A DNA stretch of 64,000 nt from Planctomycetota bacterium (GCA_027021385.1 JALUUL010000014.1:114738-178737); one strand, 5' to 3'. Numbered from the stretch's first letter, positions 29,516 to 38,395 are shown. Program-made: numbers and translations. The notes: generated by a model not told the origin, from the sequence alone.

Positions 29516-31493
29516 TCAGCGCCTCCGACCGACACGAAGCCTCGCGGAGAGGAGGAGCAACGGCCCCTCGAAGTGCCGGGCGACCGCAGCCTGGCAGGAG
29601 AGGTCCATCCCCTCCTCCCCTAGGTCCCGCGGGAGGCCGATCGCGGCCCTGAACCGTCCCCGGCCGTCCGCGAAACCGAAGGCGGCGACCCGCGCCGGGC
29701 GCACGAGGAGCGCGCCCTCCCTGCCGACCGGGTGGAAGGCGGGCAGCCCCGGTCCGAGGATCGCGACCTGGGCCCTCGGCGGGGCGCGGACTTCGAGGAG
29801 GATGCGGTCGCCGGCCCCCCTCGGGCCGAGTTCGCGAAGCATCGGCTCGACGGGCCGGATCTCGACCGAGCCCCCCCCCCGGAGACCCTCGGATCCACGC
29901 GACCTCGGCGACCCCGGTCCAGCCCTTCCGCCGGGCCAGGATCCCTGCCAGGTCGGGGGGGAGACCGGCGCGCCCCTCACGCCCCCCGCGCAGGCGGAGG
30001 CGGAGCAACGACGCTTCGGGGGGAGCCGTCCGGAAACGGAGCCCCTCGGGGTCCCAGCGATACCGAAGGATCTCTTTTCCTTCCGGCCGCTCCATCTCCA
30101 AGACGTGGGTCGCGAGTCGAAGGAGCGCGTCCCGGTCGGAAAGCAAGAGGAATCGCCCCGTCGGCGGCCTCTCGATCCAGGGCGGGGCGAGGAGGCTCTG
30201 GAGGGAGGAACCGATGGGAACGCCGCGCCGTTCGAAGGGGAAACCCTCCACGACCCGCAGGAGTCGGTCGGAGGGAAGGGTGGCGAGACGACGGATCTCC
30301 CTGCCGAGCGCGGCCGCGACCGGAGCGGCCTCCCGGTAGATCCGAACGTTCCCGATCGACGACCCGAGAAAGGAGAAGGCGAGGACGGCTCCCAGCCCCG
30401 AGGCGAGCCACCCCCCCGCCGCGACCGCACCGCCACACTGGACCCCGAAGGCCACGGCCGCGCCGTACAGGTTCCGCGCTCCGAGCATTGTCTTCGCCTC
30501 GACCGGAACGGGAAGGGACGTGAGGAGCGCACCCGCGCATCAGAGCCCCACGAACCCCGCCCCGCGCAGGAATGCCTTCCGGCGCGAAGCGAGCAGGAGG
30601 AGAACGGCGGGAGGGAACCCGAACGCAACCGCGAGGGCGGGGTAGGCGTCCCTCCGGAAAGGGGCCGGAACCAGGACGGCTCCCCGGACCCACTCCGCCC
30701 AGAGTCCCGGGGACAAGGGGTCGAAGGCCGGACGATCCGGATAGATCCGCATCCCGATCCCCTCGAAGAGGAAGACTCGCCAGCCCAGATAGAGGAGGAG
30801 AACGGCGGCGAAGGTGAGGACCGCCCGGAAGTGGGAACGCCTCCGGGCGCCGGGGATCCCGGAAGAGAGGGAGAGGGCGAAGAGCACCGGCCCGTAACCC
30901 ACGGCACTCTCCTTCGCGCAGAGGGCGAGCAGCCAGACGAAGGCCCCAAAGGCGGCCACGCGGGGACGCCGGCCGGCTTGGAACGCAAAGAGCAATGCCG
31001 TATTGCCGAGGGCCGTCGCGAGCAAGGTCGCGCGGGCGGAGATCCAACCGGCGGGTTCGACCGCGAGCGGATGCCAGGCCGTGAGGAGGGCCGCGGCCGC
31101 CGGGGCGATCCATCCCCCGAAGAACCGCCGCGCCGCTGCGGCGGCCGAGAGGGACACGAAGACGTGGAGAAGGAGGTTCCCCGCATGGAAGGCGACGGGT
31201 TGGCGCCCGAACAGCCACATTTCGGGAAGGAACGACAAATGGTAGAGCGGCCTCAGGAACTCCGGGCCCTTCCCTCCGGAGGGCGGGAGGAGAACTGCGG
31301 GAATGCGGGCTCCGGGATCTTCGAGAATCCGGTACGCCCCGCTCAACTGCCGGAAATCGTCTCCGAAGAAGCCGGTGAAGAGCGGCGGGAGGAACGGAAG
31401 TGCGACGAGGACGGCAAGGAGGAAGACCGCCCCGGGCCGGATCCTCTCCGCCGACTCGGGAACCATCCCGGTCTCCCCCTCAGGCCAACGCAA
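29516..31493 (-). pseudogene. Membrane glycosyltransferase-like gene (GT-C/TMTC-like), broken by in-frame TGA and frameshift
   Basis: Three pieces form one protein of about 658 residues. The first piece (31493-30543) has many hydrophobic helices, FFGDDFRQL near the start and AKESAVGYGPVLFAL. It stops at TGA (30540-30542). The same frame continues for 220 codons (AGALLTSLPVPVEA, ARNLYGAAVAF) and then leaves frame at a run of ten C's (29871-29880). The third piece is in another frame to 29516; one G fewer would restore the reading. The layout resembles the intact gene at 50591-52294. The TGA lies where that paralogue has Trp. Two independent lesions argue for a pseudogene, although a homopolymer sequencing error could explain one of them. 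Confidence 0.7.
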
Positions 31494-32355
31494 GCGCCGC
31501 GTAGCCGACGTGGAACGAGGTCCGGCGGAGGCTATCTCCCGCCGCTTCGACCGAACTCTCGTGGTGGAGCAGGATCGCCCTCCCGGCCCCGAGGACGGCC
31601 GCGGCGGCGAGGGCGGCCGCTACGGCGCCGGCCCCGCAGGCGCTGTCGTCCGCGGCTGCCCGGGCGAGGGCGCCTTCGGCGTCCAGGGCTTCGACCCGGG
31701 CGAGGAAGGCCCTGTCGTTGGCCCGCGCGAAGCGGAAACCCTCTTCACCTGGACCCGCGGGCTCGAAGCCGTAGGCCCGGCCGTAGTGCGTCAGGTCCGT
31801 CGAGGCGACGACCCAGCTCCTCCTCCCCTCGCCGACCAGCAGGCCCCCGAGCCGCTGACCGAAGTCCACCGCTCCACGCGCCGCTGGGACCGCGATCGGA
31901 ACGATCCGCAGGCCCGGACGGAGAAGGGCGACGAAGGGAAGCTGCACCTCGAGGCTGTGTTCGTCGATGTGCGCCTGCACCCGGCGGACCGCGAGCTTTT
32001 CGCCGAGGAGCAGTTCCTCGAACTCCCGGTCGACCTCGAGGGAACCCGCGGGAGTCGCCCAGGCCTCCCAATCCCCGAGGGAGGGGCCGGATACTCCGGG
32101 CACATGAACGGCGCCGAGAAGAACGAGACGCTCTAGTTCGGGAGGGTCGGGGAGGAAACGCCAGAAGCCGTAGGCGGTCCTTCCCGAAAAGGTCCATCCG
32201 GCGTGAGGGACGACGCCCCCCTTCAGTTCCGAACCCCCGCCCCCGGCTCGTTCCGTGTTCGGCGGAAACTCGGCGAACTCCCCGAGCGCCCGCCGGCAAG
32301 ACTCGGAATCGGCCGGGTAGAACCGACCGGCCTGCCGCGTCGGGCGAACCCGCAT
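31480..32355 (-). CDS. MEMO1-family protein (AmmeMemoRadiSam system protein B)
   Basis: A 291-residue MEMO-fold protein, related to extradiol dioxygenases. It begins RPTRQAGRFYPADSESC, typical for this family. It has VPHAGWTFSGRTAYGFW, DEHSLEVQLPF and ASTDLTHYGRAYGF, which include the usual active-site His positions. In many genomes it occurs with an AMMECR1 protein and a radical SAM protein; neither is next to it here. Function in bacteria is not established. It lies three bases after the HU gene stop and overlaps the start of the broken membrane gene by 14 bp. Confidence 0.88.
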   Translation of the reverse strand: MRVRPTRQAGRFYPADSESCRRALGEFAEFPPNTERAGGGGSELKGGVVPHAGWTFSGRTAYGFWRFLPDPPELERLVLLGAVHVPGVSGPSLGDWEAWATPAGSLEVDREFEELLLGEKLAVRRVQAHIDEHSLEVQLPFVALLRPGLRIVPIAVPAARGAVDFGQRLGGLLVGEGRRSWVVASTDLTHYGRAYGFEPAGPGEEGFRFARANDRAFLARVEALDAEGALARAAADDSACGAGAVAAALAAAAVLGAGRAILLHHESSVEAAGDSLRRTSFHVGYAALALA

Positions 32356-32358
32356 CGT

Positions 32359-32772
32359 TCAGAGTCCTCCGCCGGCCTCCTCCCTCAGGCCGGGTCCGGG
32401 TCCGCCCGCGGGCTCTCCGGGAGTCCCCGCCGCCCCCCGCTCGACCATCTCCCGCATCTTTCGGCCGACCTTGAACTTGACGACCCGCTTCGGGGGGACC
32501 TGCACCTTCTCGAGGGTCCGCGGATTCTGAGCCCGCCGGGCCGCACGCTGCTTGACCTCGAAGACTCCGAACTCCCGGAACTCCAGCCGGTTGCCCCGCG
32601 CCAGTTCCTCGGAGATCTTGTCCAGGAACTTCTGGATGACCTCCTTGACCAGTACCTTCGTCACCCGGACTTTCGTCGCGCGCGCATCCTCGGAGAGGCC
32701 CCCCTCTCCGTCCTTGCGGGTCAAGGTCTCGGTGATGTAGTTGACGAGGTCCTTCTTCGTAATCGTCTCCAT
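32359..32772 (-). CDS. HU/IHF-family DNA-binding protein
   Basis: A 137-residue nucleoid protein. It begins METITKKDLVNYITETL. The DNA-binding arm reads RAAQNPRT-like (RARRAQNPRTLEKV) with the intercalating proline, followed by PPKRVVKFKVGRKMREMV. Two differences from standard HU (about 90 residues) are visible. There is an insertion of about ten residues (RKDGEGGLSEDARATK) after the first helix, and a Gly/Pro-rich C-terminal tail of about 28 residues. It heads a probable transcript with the MEMO gene and the broken membrane gene. Confidence 0.9.
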   Translation of the reverse strand: METITKKDLVNYITETLTRKDGEGGLSEDARATKVRVTKVLVKEVIQKFLDKISEELARGNRLEFREFGVFEVKQRAARRAQNPRTLEKVQVPPKRVVKFKVGRKMREMVERGAAGTPGEPAGGPGPGLREEAGGGL

Positions 32773-32903
32773 CTGCGTCTCCGGGGGTTGGGCGGCGGCG
32801 ACGGGAATGTTCCCGGACCCGGTCTCGAACCTGCGGAAACCGACCTCAGAATGGGTGGTCCCAGGAAGTCTCGGATGCCGACCGGCCCCGGTAACGGCAA
32901 CAT

Positions 32904-32931
32904 AACCTAATGCCTGAAAAAGGATTATCAA
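32904..32931 (-). promoter_or_regulatory. Candidate promoter of the HU gene
   Basis: On the minus strand TTGATA (32926-32931) and TAGGTT (32904-32909) have 16-bp spacing in an AT-rich pocket of otherwise GC-rich DNA. This would give an HU leader of about 125 nt. It overlaps the annotated first codons of the divergent kinase-like gene. Confidence 0.4.
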
Positions 32932-33578
32932 TCCCCCCCCCGGGAAAGCCCGTCCTCTTGCGCCGCTCGGCCACGACCTCGCTCGAACGCTGGACGGGGG
33001 CCCGCCCCCCCATTCTGCGCAAGGTCTACCGGTATCCGGGATTCCGGGGCCCTCTGCGCGGGATCCTGCGGAACACCTGCCTGGCCCCCTCGAGGGTCGC
33101 CCGCGAGTTCCGCGCCCTCAAGCACCTCGCCGCCCTCGGCCTCCAGCCAGACCTCGCCCTCGGCTTCCGGGAGGAGAGGAGGCTCGGATTCCTCCGCCGG
33201 GCCGAACTCTGGATGCTGGATTTCGGAGGGAAGGACCTCGAGTCCCTCGGGGCCTCCCCCCCCCGCGAAACCGGGTTCTGGGAGGGCCTGCGGACCTTCC
33301 TGCTCGGGCTGCGCGGCAGCGGTCTCGTCGATCCCGACCTCTGGGCGCGCAACCTCCTCTACCGGGCGGAGGACCATCGCTTCGCGAAGATCGACGCGAG
33401 CGCCTCGGTCCTCCTCCCCCCGGCCCGGGCTCGGAGATCGGCGCTCCGAAACGAACTCATCCTCCTCGCCGAACTTCGTAGGCTCGGCTTCCCGGTGGAC
33501 CACCTCGAGGCTCTCGGGCAGGCACTCGGCCATCCCGGCGGAATCGGGACCACGGGGATCAATCCCTCCGGTCGGTGA
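32910..33578 (+). CDS. Kinase-fold protein, InaA/WaaP-like
   Basis: A 222-residue protein resembling small lipopolysaccharide-kinase-like proteins. The N-terminal part has ILRKVYRYPGFRGPLRG (possible ATP-site lysine) and AREFRALKHLAALGL, like the Glu-bearing helix. Later LVDPDLWARNLLY followed by FAKIDASAS resembles the catalytic D-x-x-x-x-N and metal-binding Asp motifs of kinase folds. Substrate unknown; sugar phosphorylation in the cell envelope is one possibility. The ATG at 32910 has no ribosome-binding site and overlaps the HU promoter, so translation may start further in, for example at a TTG near 32958. Its 3' end overlaps dtd by 20 bp, convergent. Confidence 0.6.
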   Translation: MPEKGLSIPPPGKPVLLRRSATTSLERWTGARPPILRKVYRYPGFRGPLRGILRNTCLAPSRVAREFRALKHLAALGLQPDLALGFREERRLGFLRRAELWMLDFGGKDLESLGASPPRETGFWEGLRTFLLGLRGSGLVDPDLWARNLLYRAEDHRFAKIDASASVLLPPARARRSALRNELILLAELRRLGFPVDHLEALGQALGHPGGIGTTGINPSGR

Positions 33579-34011
33579 GGCGAAGCGTCACCGGTCCTTC
33601 GTTCGTCAGATTCACGAGCATGTGGCTGCGGAAACGCCCGGTCCGGACCTCACCGACCCCGGCCTCGGCGAGTCCGCGCCGGAAGACCTCGACGAGAGGC
33701 TCGGCCTCGTCGGGCGGCGCCGCCCGGTCGAAGCCGGGCCGGAGCCCCTTCGAGGTGTCCGCGCAGAGGGTGAACTGGCTGACGACGAGCGCCCCCCCTC
33801 CGGTATCCAGGAGGCTCCGGTCCATCGGCCGGCCCTTCTCTCCGGGAAAGCAGCGGTAGCGGGCGACCCTGGAGGCGAGCCTTCGGGCCCTTCCCTCGTG
33901 ATCCCCCTTCTCGATCCCGAGGAGGATCAGGAGACCCGGCCCGATGGCCCCGACCGTCTCCCCTCCGACCACGACCGAGGCCGCCAGGACGCGTTGCAGG
34001 AGGGCGATCAT
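33559..34011 (-). CDS. dtd: D-aminoacyl-tRNA deacylase
   Basis: A 150-residue DTD, which hydrolyses D-aminoacyl-tRNAs and glycyl-tRNA(Ala) and keeps translation homochiral. It starts MIALLQRVLAASVVV. The two catalytic signatures are VVSQFTLCAD (canonical SQFTL) and LVNLTNEGPVTLRL (canonical NxGPVT with the Gly-cisPro region). Normal family length. Confidence 0.95.
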   Translation of the reverse strand: MIALLQRVLAASVVVGGETVGAIGPGLLILLGIEKGDHEGRARRLASRVARYRCFPGEKGRPMDRSLLDTGGGALVVSQFTLCADTSKGLRPGFDRAAPPDEAEPLVEVFRRGLAEAGVGEVRTGRFRSHMLVNLTNEGPVTLRLTDRRD

Positions 34012-34036
34012 GCCCTGGTCCCTCCCATCACGGGGA

Positions 34037-35185
34037 TCATCGCTCCCCTCCGCTCCGAGCCCGATCCTCCGGCCCCTTCGGAGGCCGGAGGTCGCCGAGG
34101 CTCCCCGGAGGAGGTGGAACGGTCCCCTCTCTCGCGGTGAGAGCCTTGCGGAGCTTCTTGATCCGCGTCGGCACGAAGAGGAGCTGTCCGAGCAGGGCGT
34201 GGGGGTCCTTCCCGAGAGGCATTCGCTCGAGCCACCGATAGGTCTGCAGGGCCCGGACCTCGTCGTGCAGGACCTCGTAGTAGAGGTTGCCGAGATTGAG
34301 GGCCGCCCGCGCCTCCCCCGGGTGCGCCTTCAGGATTCCGAAATAGAGGTCCGCGGCCTCGCGGTGCTTTCCCTGCAACCACAGGGCGGCGCCCAAGTCG
34401 AGGCGCAGATCGACATCGCCCTCGTTCCTGGAGAGAAGGTCGCGGGCGAGACTCTCCGCTTCCGCCCCCCGGTGGAGCTCGTGGACGAGGAGGCGGAGAA
34501 GGTCACGGGCCGCCAGTCGGTCGAAGGGGCGGAGCCCGAGGTAGGTCCGGAAATGACGGCCGGCGGTCTTGAAGAAACCCTGCTCGTGCGCGAGGCGCGC
34601 CAGGAGGAGCCAACCCTCCGCGAGATCCCTCTTCAGCCCGACCGCCCTCTTCAGGACCCGTCCCGCCTCGCGCACTTCGCCGAGCCTCCAGAGGCTTTCC
34701 CCGAGCAGGACGAGGGCGGGGTAATGGGAGGGTTCGAGGGCCAGGGCCTTCCGGCACAGAGCGATCCGTTCCGCCGGCGCGCCGGAGAACAGGGCCCGGG
34801 CATAGAGGGCGGTCGCCCCGGACAGCCCCTTCCCGCCCTCGGGGTAACGGGCGATCCAGGCGGTCGAAAGGGCGTTCCGAGTCTCCTCCCCCCCCTCCTC
34901 TTCGAGAGCCTCCCTCGCGGCCAGCAACCCCAGCGAACGATGGACGAGAAGGGGGATGCGGGCGCACTCCGGATTCCTGCCGGCGAGGGGAGCGGCGAGG
35001 GCCAGAGCCTCCTCCGCCCTCCCCGAAGCCAGGGCGCCCTCTACCTCGAGGAGGGCCGCCGCATCTTCCGGGAGGGGGACCGTCTCCAGGGACGCGGCCA
35101 GCCCGGTCTCTACCGGCCGGGCCGTTCCGCAACCCGAGGCGGCGAGGAGGAGGCCGAGAACCGCCGCGCCCCTTCCCGGAATCAT
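34037..35185 (-). CDS. TPR-repeat lipoprotein
   Basis: A 382-residue protein with a lipoprotein signal (AAVLGLLLAASGCGTA, cysteine about residue 19). It is followed by tandem tetratricopeptide-like units such as AERIALCRKALALEPSHYPALVLLGESLW, shown here as ALALEPSHYPALVLLGESLW, and REAADLYFGILKAHPGEARA. It ends in a Pro/Arg-rich tail. Probably anchored on the periplasmic side of a membrane as a scaffold; no specific function is recognisable. Its ATG overlaps the stop of the preceding small lipoprotein gene (ATGA). Confidence 0.75.
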   Translation of the reverse strand: MIPGRGAAVLGLLLAASGCGTARPVETGLAASLETVPLPEDAAALLEVEGALASGRAEEALALAAPLAGRNPECARIPLLVHRSLGLLAAREALEEEGGEETRNALSTAWIARYPEGGKGLSGATALYARALFSGAPAERIALCRKALALEPSHYPALVLLGESLWRLGEVREAGRVLKRAVGLKRDLAEGWLLLARLAHEQGFFKTAGRHFRTYLGLRPFDRLAARDLLRLLVHELHRGAEAESLARDLLSRNEGDVDLRLDLGAALWLQGKHREAADLYFGILKAHPGEARAALNLGNLYYEVLHDEVRALQTYRWLERMPLGKDPHALLGQLLFVPTRIKKLRKALTAREGTVPPPPGSLGDLRPPKGPEDRARSGGER

Positions 35186-35685
35186 CGATCGCTTTTTCGC
35201 CACAGACCCTCGCGGAGTTCGACGACTTCCCCCTCCTCGACCGAACCCTTCCGGACCAGGGCCGCGTTCCCCTTCGCGACGAGATGGAGCCGGACCGGCC
35301 CCCGGCGGTGGAGGCGGAAGAGGGCGGAATGGAGGATCGTGAAGGCCGCGTTCCCGATCCCGAAGCGGAGCGGCAGGTTCATCCCCCCCTTGACGTTCCG
35401 GAACACGTATTCGACGACCGTCCCCGGGGGCACGACCCTTCTCGACATCGAATGGAACGGGCTCCCGGCGGGATGGGAAACGCGGTCCCAGAGTTCCGCG
35501 CTCAGATCGACCTCGAGGGTGTCGGCCAGCACCGAGACCCGTTCCGCCAGGGGTCGGACCGCGACCTCCAGCGCCCCGCGCCGGATCGGGTCCGCAATCC
35601 TCGGGGGCGTCCTCCCCGGAGTTCCGCAGGAGACGAGGAGAAGGAAGGCTCCGAGGATCAGGATGCCCGCGCCGCCCCGGATCAT
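35182..35685 (-). CDS. Small lipoprotein of unknown function
   Basis: A 167-residue protein starting MIRGGAGILILGAFLLLVSC, a signal peptide with lipobox ending at Cys20. The rest is soluble with mixed beta-type sequence (TVVEYVFRNVKGGMNLPLRF, GPVRLHLVAKGNAALV). I do not recognise a family. ATGA overlaps at both ends couple it to trpS upstream and the TPR lipoprotein downstream. Confidence 0.7.
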   Translation of the reverse strand: MIRGGAGILILGAFLLLVSCGTPGRTPPRIADPIRRGALEVAVRPLAERVSVLADTLEVDLSAELWDRVSHPAGSPFHSMSRRVVPPGTVVEYVFRNVKGGMNLPLRFGIGNAAFTILHSALFRLHRRGPVRLHLVAKGNAALVRKGSVEEGEVVELREGLWRKSDR

Positions 35686-36671
35686 GAGCCGCCCTCCCCG
35701 ATCCCGAGCCGCTCCCGGACCTCGGCCATCGTCGCCCGGGCAGTCGTCGAGGCCCGGCGACGCCCCTCCTCGAGCACATCCCAGACCCTCGAGGGGCAAG
35801 CCTTCAGGGCCTCGGCCCGTTCGCGGATCGGCTCGGTTACGGTGGTCAGGTTCGCGTGGAGCCTCTTCTTGCAGTCGACGCATCCGATGCCGGCGGTTCT
35901 GCAACCCTCGGCGATTTCCGCCCGTTCCTCGCTTCCGCTGAAGAACCCGTGCAAGGAGTAGATGTTGCAGACCTCGGGCCGGCCCGGATCCTTCCGGCGG
36001 AGCCTCCGCGGATCCGTGACTGCGGATCGCAGTTTCCGGAGGATCGTGTCCGGATCCTCCGTGACGCCGATGAAGTTGTCCCTGGACTTCGACATCTTGG
36101 TCTTTCCGTCGAGTCCGAGGACCCGGGGAGCCTCGGAGCGAATGACCTTGGGTTCTGGGAAGAGATCGCCGTAATGGTGATGGAAACGCCGGACGATCTC
36201 CCGCGCCAGTTCCAGGTGCTGTTCCTGGTCCTCCCCGACCGGAACGTGGGTCGCCTTGTAGAGGACGATGTCGGCTGTCTGAAGGACGGGATACGTGAAG
36301 AGCCCGGCGTTGACGTTCTTCTCGTTCTGCTGGGCCTTGTCCTTGAACTGCGTCATCCGATTGAGATCCCCGAGCTGCGTGAAGCAGTCGAGGATCCAGC
36401 AGAGTTCCGCGTGCTCGGGGATCCGGCTTTGCACGAAGAGCGCCGAACGCTCGGGGTCGATGCCGACGGCCAGCAGGGAGACGGCCATGCCGAAAACGTT
36501 CCTCCTCAGGACCTTGGCCGGAGGGCGGACCGTCAGGGCGTGGAGGTCGACGATGCAGTAGTAGCATTCGGCCTTTTCTTGGAACCCGACCCAGTTTCGG
36601 ATCGCGCCGAGCCAGTTGCCCAGATGGAAGCCGTCCGTTGTCGGCTGGATGCCCGAAAGAATGCGGTCCAA
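35682..36671 (-). CDS. trpS: Tryptophanyl-tRNA synthetase
   Basis: A 329-residue class I synthetase that charges tRNA-Trp. The start region reads LDRILSGIQPTTDGFHLGNW, with HLGN as the HIGH-type motif. The second motif KTKMSKS is intact. QTADIVLYKATHVPVGEDQ is typical of bacterial TrpRS. The start is a TTG at 36669-36671, where GGGAGCAGGG lies just upstream. An ATG 96 bases upstream would add a Pro/Arg-rich stretch unlike any TrpRS. It heads a coupled unit with two lipoprotein genes. Confidence 0.94.
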   Translation of the reverse strand: MDRILSGIQPTTDGFHLGNWLGAIRNWVGFQEKAECYYCIVDLHALTVRPPAKVLRRNVFGMAVSLLAVGIDPERSALFVQSRIPEHAELCWILDCFTQLGDLNRMTQFKDKAQQNEKNVNAGLFTYPVLQTADIVLYKATHVPVGEDQEQHLELAREIVRRFHHHYGDLFPEPKVIRSEAPRVLGLDGKTKMSKSRDNFIGVTEDPDTILRKLRSAVTDPRRLRRKDPGRPEVCNIYSLHGFFSGSEERAEIAEGCRTAGIGCVDCKKRLHANLTTVTEPIRERAEALKACPSRVWDVLEEGRRRASTTARATMAEVRERLGIGEGGS

Positions 36672-36782
36672 ATTCCCTGCTCCCTGTCCTTGCCCTTCGG
36701 GTCCGGTCCGCGGCGGGGGACGCCTGGATCGGACCCGCCGGACATCTTGGCCCGGCCCCCGATCCATGTCACGGACTCGCGG

Positions 36783-36811
36783 TTCACGGGAATGGAACCC
36801 CCGGGTATCCT
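36783..36811 (+). promoter_or_regulatory. Candidate promoter of the repeat-lipoprotein/Mla operon
   Basis: TTCACG (36783-36788) and TATCCT (36806-36811) have 17-bp spacing. Transcription would start near 36818, 15 nt before the proposed CTG start at 36833. It lies in the divergent gap with trpS. Confidence 0.4.
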
Positions 36812-36832
36812 CGCGCCCCAGGAGGGGCGGAA

Positions 36833-38395
36833 CTGAACGAGCGGACAGAACGACGATCCGCGCCGCGACAGGCGTTCGGGCGGCTTCGCAGAAGGAGCGG
36901 GGCTCCAGCTCTGATCCTCCTTCTCCTGGCTTCGTCCTGCGCGGTCCTGCCCGACGAGTTCAACCTCTCCCCCCTCTTCCGGCAACGTCGCGCCCCGGAC
37001 GGGAAGTTGGCCGAACTCGACATCCTCTGGCCGTTGATCCACTGGGAGCGGAGGAGAGACGGAGGGGGCGATTTCCGGATCCGCCCTCTCTGGCGGACGG
37101 TGGACGAGCCCGCGACCCGCACGACGATCCACGAGTTCCTCGTCCCCCTGGGTCGGGCGGTCTCCTCCCCCCGGGAGTTCTCCGCGCGCCTCTACCCCCT
37201 GTTCAGGTTCCGGGAACACGAATCCCGCGGCGAGCCCGGCTCCTACGACATTGACTGGTGGTTCGCCCTCCTGTTCTGGGGAGGAAGCTCGAAGGAGGGC
37301 GAGGATTACTTCGCGTTCTTCCCGATCGCCGGGACCTTCCGTGACTTCCTGACCTACGACAAGATCGGCTTCCTCCTGTTCCCCCTCTTCCTCTGGACCG
37401 TCAAGAACGACCTGCGCGGAACCCATTTCCTCTGGCCTCTGATCGGGTGGGGAAGCGGCCCGAACCGCGGGCGTCCCTCCTGGTTCCGGATCCTCCCGTT
37501 CTACGCCTACAGCGAGGATCCGGGCAGACGGGAGAACCACAGCCTTCTCTGGCCCCTGTTCCACTGGGGCCGGGAAGCCCTCGACACGAAGGACCCGGCC
37601 TCCTACTTCGCGCTCTTCCCCCTCCTGGGCTGGCGGTCGAGCCTGCGCTTCCTGTCCTGGTTCTTCCTCTGGCCCGTATTCCGGCACGGGCACCTCCGCC
37701 CGGAGGCTCCCCTCCCGGTTCGGGAAGGCCGTCCGCCCCGCAAGGCCCGCTACACCTACTGGGACGCCCCCTGGCCGATCTTCCGCTACCTCGCGAACGA
37801 CTGGGACGGCAAGGATCTCCGCCAGTGGTGGCTGATGCCCTTCGTCGCCTCGACCCGCGCCCTCGGGCAGGAGAGCCTCGTCCTTCTCTACCCCTTCCTC
37901 TGGCGGCGGAAGTTCGAGAACGCCCGCAGTCTACGGAAGGACTTCTGGTTCGTTCCGTTCTGGCGGGACGTCGAGATCCGGGACAAGAAGCACGAGGGAC
38001 GGGTCTACCAGAACCGGAGACTCTGGCCCCTCTTCGCCTCGACCCGGAAACCGGACGGGTCCCGGAAGTTCCGGACCCTGGCCCCCTTTCCCTACGACGG
38101 GAAGTACGCGATCGGTATCCGCGAGGCCTGGGACTGGGCCTGGACCCTCGCCGAGGTGTCGGAGGACGGTCGGGGAGGCAGGAGGGAGCGGGGCTTCGCG
38201 CATCTCTGGTCGGCCCGGACCTGGGCCTCGGGCGCATACCAGTGTTCGATCCCCTTCCTCTTCAACTACCAGAGGAGGGCCGACGGAAGGTCCACCCTCC
38301 GCTTCCTGCAGTTGATCCCGATCTCCTGGACATCGGGCCCGTCGAACGAGGACGGCGGAGGCGGAGAGACGGGGAAACGGGGAAACGGAGGCTGA
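36833..38395 (+). CDS. Lipoprotein with Trp/Tyr-Pro-Leu/Phe strand repeats
   Basis: About 520 residues. The N-terminus has a basic part, a hydrophobic core and a lipobox (ALILLLLASSCAVLP, Cys near residue 31). The rest carries about 15 repeats of a hydrophobic-aromatic-Pro-hydrophobic motif at roughly 25-35-residue intervals. Examples are ILWPLIHWER, RLYPLFRFRE, LLFPLFLWTV, FLWPLIGWGS, LLWPLFHWGR and RLWPLFASTR. Alternating polar and aromatic residues suggest a beta-rich barrel or sheet at the outer membrane. No known family is recognised. A start at CTG 36833 is proposed because AGGAGG lies seven bases upstream and no ATG or GTG fits. It ends one base before mlaE, so it is probably part of the lipid-transport operon. 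Confidence 0.72.
   Translation: MNERTERRSAPRQAFGRLRRRSGAPALILLLLASSCAVLPDEFNLSPLFRQRRAPDGKLAELDILWPLIHWERRRDGGGDFRIRPLWRTVDEPATRTTIHEFLVPLGRAVSSPREFSARLYPLFRFREHESRGEPGSYDIDWWFALLFWGGSSKEGEDYFAFFPIAGTFRDFLTYDKIGFLLFPLFLWTVKNDLRGTHFLWPLIGWGSGPNRGRPSWFRILPFYAYSEDPGRRENHSLLWPLFHWGREALDTKDPASYFALFPLLGWRSSLRFLSWFFLWPVFRHGHLRPEAPLPVREGRPPRKARYTYWDAPWPIFRYLANDWDGKDLRQWWLMPFVASTRALGQESLVLLYPFLWRRKFENARSLRKDFWFVPFWRDVEIRDKKHEGRVYQNRRLWPLFASTRKPDGSRKFRTLAPFPYDGKYAIGIREAWDWAWTLAEVSEDGRGGRRERGFAHLWSARTWASGAYQCSIPFLFNYQRRADGRSTLRFLQLIPISWTSGPSNEDGGGGETGKRGNGG

Noticed and set aside
30540..30542. TGA read as tryptophan or selenocysteine
   Set aside because: TGA is used as an ordinary stop at many intact genes here (for example the response regulator, nadB and the PLP enzyme at 28336). 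No selenocysteine-type stem is evident, and a second lesion lies downstream.
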